Assembly (NCBI GenBank): GCA_025925615.1
Contig: JAICLN010000185.1
Span: 1-8,439 of the forward strand
Length of the DNA stretch: 8,439 nucleotides
Origin: Actinomycetospora sp.
Lineage (GTDB): Bacteria; Actinomycetota; Actinomycetes; Mycobacteriales; Pseudonocardiaceae
Direction: 5' to 3'
In this document: positions 5,403-8,439 of the stretch, one piece after another
Layout: the number at the start of each line of letters is the position of its first letter
Numbering within the stretch: position 1 is the first letter of the stretch
Notes under the pieces: generated by a model
Told to the model about the DNA's origin: nothing
Databases searched by the model: none
The model's input: the letters and a program-made list of their open reading frames with translations, nothing else
Translations under genes and position numbers: made by a program

Positions 5403-7015
5403 GGGCGCGAGAGGGCGTCCTCGGCGCCGTAGCCGGGGCTGGTGCGCGTGGTCGGGACCGCCGACACCGCCGGGACACCGGAGCGCGCCCCACTGGCCTC
5501 GTGCACGACGTTGCCCGAGTCCCCGCAGGGCGTCCCGGTCACGTCCTCGAGCAGGTGCTTGCCGACCATCGCTTCATCGGGCAGCGCGATCGGGTACTGC
5601 CCGGAGAAGCAGGCCGTGCACAGGCGCGAACGGGGTTGCTCGGTCGCGGCGACGAGGCCCTCCTGGGAGATGTAGCCGAGGCTGTCCGCGCCGATCGAGC
5701 GGCGGATGCCCTCGTTGTCGAGGCCGTTGGCCACCAGCTCGGCACGCGAGGCGAAGTCGATGCCGTAGAAGCAGGGCCAGCGCACCGGCGGGCTCGCGAT
5801 CCGTACGTGCACCTCCAGGGCGCCGGCCTCGCGCAGCATGCGGACCAGGGAGCGCTGGGTGTTGCCGCGGACGATCGAGTCGTCCACGACGACGAGGCGC
5901 TTGCCCCGGATCACCTCGCGCAGCGGGTTGAGCTTGAGCCGGATGCCGAGCTGGCGGATGGTCTGCGAGGGCTGGATGAAGGTGCGCCCCACGTAGGCGT
6001 TCTTCACGAGGCCCATGCCGTAGGGGATGCCGGAGCCCTCGGCGTACCCGACCGCGGCGGGCGTCCCGGACTCGGGCACGGGGATGACGAGGTCGGCCTC
6101 GGCGGGGTGCTCCGTGGCCAGCCGCCGGCCGATCTCGACGCGGGTGGAGTGCACCCCGCGGCCGGCGATCGAGGTGTCGGGCCGGGCGAGGTAGACGTAC
6201 TCGAACACGCAGCCCTTGGGCTCGGGCGGGGCGAACCGGGAGGACCGCAGGCCGTCGGCGTCGATCGCGAGCAGCTCGCCCGGCTCGACCTCCCGGACGA
6301 AGGACGCCCCGACGATGTCGAGCGCCGCGGTCTCGGAGGCCACCACCCAGCCGCGGTCGAGCCGGCCGAGCACGAGCGGGCGCACGCCGTGGCGGTCGCG
6401 CGCGGCGTACAGCGTGGTCTCGTCGCAGAAGGCGAGGCTGAAGGCGCCCCGCAGGTCGGGCAGCAGGCGCAGCGCCGCCTCCTCCACCCCCAGGTCGGCC
6501 GCCGACTCGGCCAGCAGGCTCGTGACGACGTCGGAGTCGGTGGTGGCGGCCATGCGGGCCCGGCCGTCGCGCACGCCCTCGGGGAGCTTGCGCCCCACGA
6601 GCTCGGCGGTGTTGACGAGGTTGCCGTTGTGGCCCAGGGCGATCCCGGTGCCCGCCGGCGTCGTCCGGAAGGTCGGCTGGGCGTTCTCCCAGGTGGGCGC
6701 CCCGGTGGTCGAGTACCGCGTGTGCCCGACGGCGAGGTGGCCGCGCAGCGAGGTCAGCGTCTGTTCGTCGAAGACCTGGCTGACCAGGCCGAGGTCCTTG
6801 AACACCACGATCTGGCGGCCGTCCGAGACCGCGATCCCGGCCGCCTCCTGACCGCGGTGCTGCAGCGCGAACAGGCCGAAGTAGGTGAGCTTGGACACGT
6901 CCTCCCCGGGCGCCCAGACCCCGAAGACGCCGCACTCCTCGTGGGGCACGTCATCCGCGGCCTGGGTGGGGGCTTCGAGACGGGACGGCTCCGGACCGGG
7001 ACCGGCTGCGACCAC
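5399..7015 (-). CDS. purF: Amidophosphoribosyltransferase (Fe-S type, with propeptide)
   Basis: 538 residues. Committed step of purine synthesis: transfers glutamine-derived ammonia to PRPP, giving phosphoribosylamine. The class II glutaminase nucleophile is Cys28 (H-E-E-C-G-V-F-G), so a 27-residue propeptide must be removed. H-N-G-N-L-V-N (129-135) and the PRPP loop V-V-V-D-D-S-I-V-R-G-N-T (375-386) are intact. Cys269, Cys415, Cys466 and Cys469 match the four 4Fe-4S ligands of the Bacillus subtilis type enzyme. The C-terminal tail after about residue 500 is Ser/Gly/Pro-rich and unconserved. The start is GTG 7015, chosen because a GAGGAG lies 7 nt upstream. First gene of a purF-purM pair. Confidence 0.97.
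   Translation of the reverse strand: MVAAGPGPEPSRLEAPTQAADDVPHEECGVFGVWAPGEDVSKLTYFGLFALQHRGQEAAGIAVSDGRQIVVFKDLGLVSQVFDEQTLTSLRGHLAVGHTRYSTTGAPTWENAQPTFRTTPAGTGIALGHNGNLVNTAELVGRKLPEGVRDGRARMAATTDSDVVTSLLAESAADLGVEEAALRLLPDLRGAFSLAFCDETTLYAARDRHGVRPLVLGRLDRGWVVASETAALDIVGASFVREVEPGELLAIDADGLRSSRFAPPEPKGCVFEYVYLARPDTSIAGRGVHSTRVEIGRRLATEHPAEADLVIPVPESGTPAAVGYAEGSGIPYGMGLVKNAYVGRTFIQPSQTIRQLGIRLKLNPLREVIRGKRLVVVDDSIVRGNTQRSLVRMLREAGALEVHVRIASPPVRWPCFYGIDFASRAELVANGLDNEGIRRSIGADSLGYISQEGLVAATEQPRSRLCTACFSGQYPIALPDEAMVGKHLLEDVTGTPCGDSGNVVHEASGARSGVPAVSAVPTTRTSPGYGAEDALSRP
5474..5489 (+). repeat. Exact match to the 16-bp repeat, inside purF
   Basis: GACACCGGAGCGCGCC is identical to 4194-4209 in the tandem block. 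On the coding strand it encodes part of G-A-R-S-G-V in the unconserved PurF tail. No adjoining hairpin is present, so this may be chance or a partial repeat. Confidence 0.45.
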
Positions 7016-7022
7016 CGAGGGG

Positions 7023-7028
7023 CTCCTC
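7023..7028 (-). promoter_or_regulatory. Ribosome binding site of purF
   Basis: GAGGAG on the minus strand, 7 nt before GTG 7015; it decides the purF start. Confidence 0.75.
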
Positions 7029-7052
7029 GAGACGGGGGTGGGAGGCGCCCCC

Positions 7053-7058
7053 AGGGTA
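7053..7058 (-). promoter_or_regulatory. Possible -10 element of purF
   Basis: TACCCT on the minus strand fits TANNNT and lies about 38 nt from the start codon. No recognisable -35 was found. A short GGGGG/CCCCC stem could form in the leader just downstream. The 118-bp gap to the GGDEF-EAL gene is otherwise featureless; no terminator hairpin is evident after that gene, so read-through into purF is possible. Confidence 0.25.
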
Positions 7059-7133
7059 CGTGCGCGGCGGGCCCGGGTCGCGGACCGCGGCCGTCAGGTG
7101 CACCCACCCGTCGTCGGGAACCGGACGAACCGG

Positions 7134-8438
7134 TCACCGACGGGCGTGGTCGTCGGCGGGGCCCGGCCAGGGCGGTCCGGCCGGGTCCCGCAGCACGTCG
7201 ACGACGTCCTCCCGCGGCAGCGCCGGCGCGAAGTGCCACCCCTGGCCCTCGTCGCACCCGAGCCCGCGCAGCCGCGCGGCCTGCGCCGGGGTCTCGACGC
7301 CTTCCGCGCAGACCGTCATTCCCAGGGCGTGGCCGAGGTCGACCAGGGTCCCGACGATGCGCTCGTCGACCGGGTTGGCGACGTCGGCGTCGCGCAGGCC
7401 CTCGCCGAACGAGCCGTCGAGCTTGATGACGTCGACGGGCAGCGTGCGCAGGTAGGACAGGTTCGAGTAGCCGGTGCCGAAGTCGTCGATCGCGATCTTC
7501 ACGCCGAGCGCCCGCAGCCCGTCGAGCGCCTTGAGCGGGGCCCCCTCGTCGCTGGTCAGGGCGCGCTCGGTGAGCTCGACCTGGAGCAGGTGGGGCGGCA
7601 GCCCGACCTCGGCGAGCACGGCCTCGACGTCGGTCAGCAGGGTCGGCTCGTGGAGCTGGCGGGGCGCCACGTTGACCGAGACGAACGGCGCGGCGTCGCC
7701 GAACTCGTCGTACCAGAGCTTGGCGTCGCGGCAGGCCCGGACCAGCACCCAGTGCCCCAGCGGGACGATCGCGCCCGTCTCCTCGGCGAGCCCGATGAAC
7801 CGGGCCGGCCCGAGCACCCCGAGCTTCGGGTGGTGCCAGCGCACGAGGGCCTCGACCCCGCGCAGCCGGTGGTCGTCCATCGAGACGAGCGGCTGGTAGA
7901 GCGCGAAGAACTCCTCACGCTCGATCGCGGCGGGCATGGCCGCGGAGAGCGCGAAGCGGGTGATCTCGGCCTCGTCCCGGCTCGGGTCGTGCAGCGCCCA
8001 GCGACCGCGGCCGTCGGCCTTCGCGGAGTAGAGCGTGATGTCGGCCGCGCGCATGAGGTCGGTGGTGTCCCCGCCGACGACGGGCCGCTCGACGACGCCG
8101 ATGCTCGCGGTGATCGTCAGCTCCTGGCCGGCGAGGACGAGGGGGCGGGCCAGCGCCTCGAGGATCCGCTCGGCGAGCGCCTCGAGCTGCGGGACCCCGC
8201 GGGAGTTCTCGACGAGGACGACGAACTCGTCGCCGCCCATCCGCGCGACCAGCTCGCCGTCCGTGGCCTGCTCGGCCAGCCGGGTCGCGACGGCCTGCAG
8301 CATGAGGTCGCCGACCTCGTGGCCGAGGCTGTCGTTCACCGCCTTGAACCCGTCGAGGTCGAGGAAGCAGATCCCGATGCGCCGCGTCGAGCCCGCGGGG
8401 GTGCCGTCGAAGATGCGCTCGATCCGATCGGAGAACAG
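7134..8438 (-). CDS. GGDEF-EAL c-di-GMP turnover protein, C-terminal part
   Basis: About 434 residues are visible; the N-terminus, probably with a sensory region, lies beyond the right edge. The GGDEF domain begins near the edge: F-L-D-L-D-G-F-K-A-V-N-D-S-L-G-H (25-40 of the visible part) and an intact G-G-D-E-F (68-72). The inhibitory I-site is absent: T-D-G-E stands where RxxD would be. The EAL domain follows: G-V-E-A-L-V-R-W (194-201), Asn256, Glu288 in E-L-T-E, D-D-F-G-T-G-Y-S (318-325), Lys339, A-E-G-V-E-T (378-383) and G-Q-G-W. All usual metal and catalytic residues are present, so both diguanylate cyclase and phosphodiesterase activity are plausible. Whether both are active cannot be read from sequence. 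It lies upstream of purF on the same strand. Confidence 0.93.
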   Translation of the reverse strand: MFSDRIERIFDGTPAGSTRRIGICFLDLDGFKAVNDSLGHEVGDLMLQAVATRLAEQATDGELVARMGGDEFVVLVENSRGVPQLEALAERILEALARPLVLAGQELTITASIGVVERPVVGGDTTDLMRAADITLYSAKADGRGRWALHDPSRDEAEITRFALSAAMPAAIEREEFFALYQPLVSMDDHRLRGVEALVRWHHPKLGVLGPARFIGLAEETGAIVPLGHWVLVRACRDAKLWYDEFGDAAPFVSVNVAPRQLHEPTLLTDVEAVLAEVGLPPHLLQVELTERALTSDEGAPLKALDGLRALGVKIAIDDFGTGYSNLSYLRTLPVDVIKLDGSFGEGLRDADVANPVDERIVGTLVDLGHALGMTVCAEGVETPAQAARLRGLGCDEGQGWHFAPALPREDVVDVLRDPAGPPWPGPADDHARR

Positions 8439-8439
8439 C

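Noticed and set aside
4080..5432. Long plus-strand open frame opposite purM
   Set aside because: Antisense shadow of purM caused by high GC; low-complexity Arg/Gly/His-rich translation with no domain.
5501..7426. 641-codon plus-strand open frame opposite purF
   Set aside because: Runs antisense through purF and into the GGDEF-EAL gene; composition is typical of a GC-driven shadow frame, while purF has full catalytic motifs.
8237..8339. GTG 8339 as the true start of the GGDEF-EAL protein
   Set aside because: The frame stays open to the window edge, and residues upstream of it complete the canonical D-x-D-x-F-K part of the GGDEF domain.

Overview
The window is very GC-rich, has strongly GC-biased third codon positions and uses GTG starts. 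Its gene order (ygfZ, DUF3073, purM, purF) matches the actinobacterial purF-purM neighbourhood known from Mycobacterium and relatives. An RsiG-type anti-sigma factor, family-linked to the WhiG sporulation sigma factor, suggests a differentiating actinomycete such as a member of the Pseudonocardiales. That placement is inference. No phage genes, transposases, CRISPR arrays, tRNAs or rRNAs were seen.

Layout. Positions 3-1672 (+) hold the 3' part of ygfZ (folate-binding Fe-S cluster protein), which overlaps by 4 bp a pyridoxal-phosphate threonine/serine dehydratase-like gene. Positions 1753-2334 (+) encode an RsiG homologue carrying two c-di-GMP-binding signatures. Positions 2419-3354 (-) encode a conserved-looking protein of unknown function, divergent from a small DUF3073 gene (3490-3681, +). 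A DUF2945/HVA1 Tudor-like small protein follows (3828-4046, +). Convergent to these are purM (4302-5402, -) and purF (5399-7015, -), overlapping at GTGA. Upstream of purF on the same strand is a GGDEF-EAL c-di-GMP turnover gene (7134 to beyond the window edge).

How the parts relate. PurF and PurM catalyse steps 1 and 5 of de novo purine synthesis. RsiG is a c-di-GMP effector and the GGDEF-EAL protein has intact synthesis and hydrolysis signatures, so the window holds both a predicted c-di-GMP turnover enzyme and a predicted c-di-GMP sensor about 5 kb apart. The other genes are housekeeping or of unknown function.

The most unusual non-coding signal is a pair of homologous ~70-bp palindromic elements, starting 1-4 nt after the stop codons of rsiG (2336-2407, +) and purM (4297-4229, -). 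Both have the same ends, a stem-loop with a covarying 9-nt loop, and a terminal 16-bp unit that occurs once in the first copy and six times in tandem in the second (4149-4244). One more exact 16-nt match lies inside the 3' end of purF. Other structured RNA candidates are a GC-rich hairpin just upstream of the DUF3073 ribosome binding site, two overlapping mutually exclusive hairpins between DUF3073 and the HVA1 gene, and a 15-bp terminator-like hairpin after the HVA1 gene.
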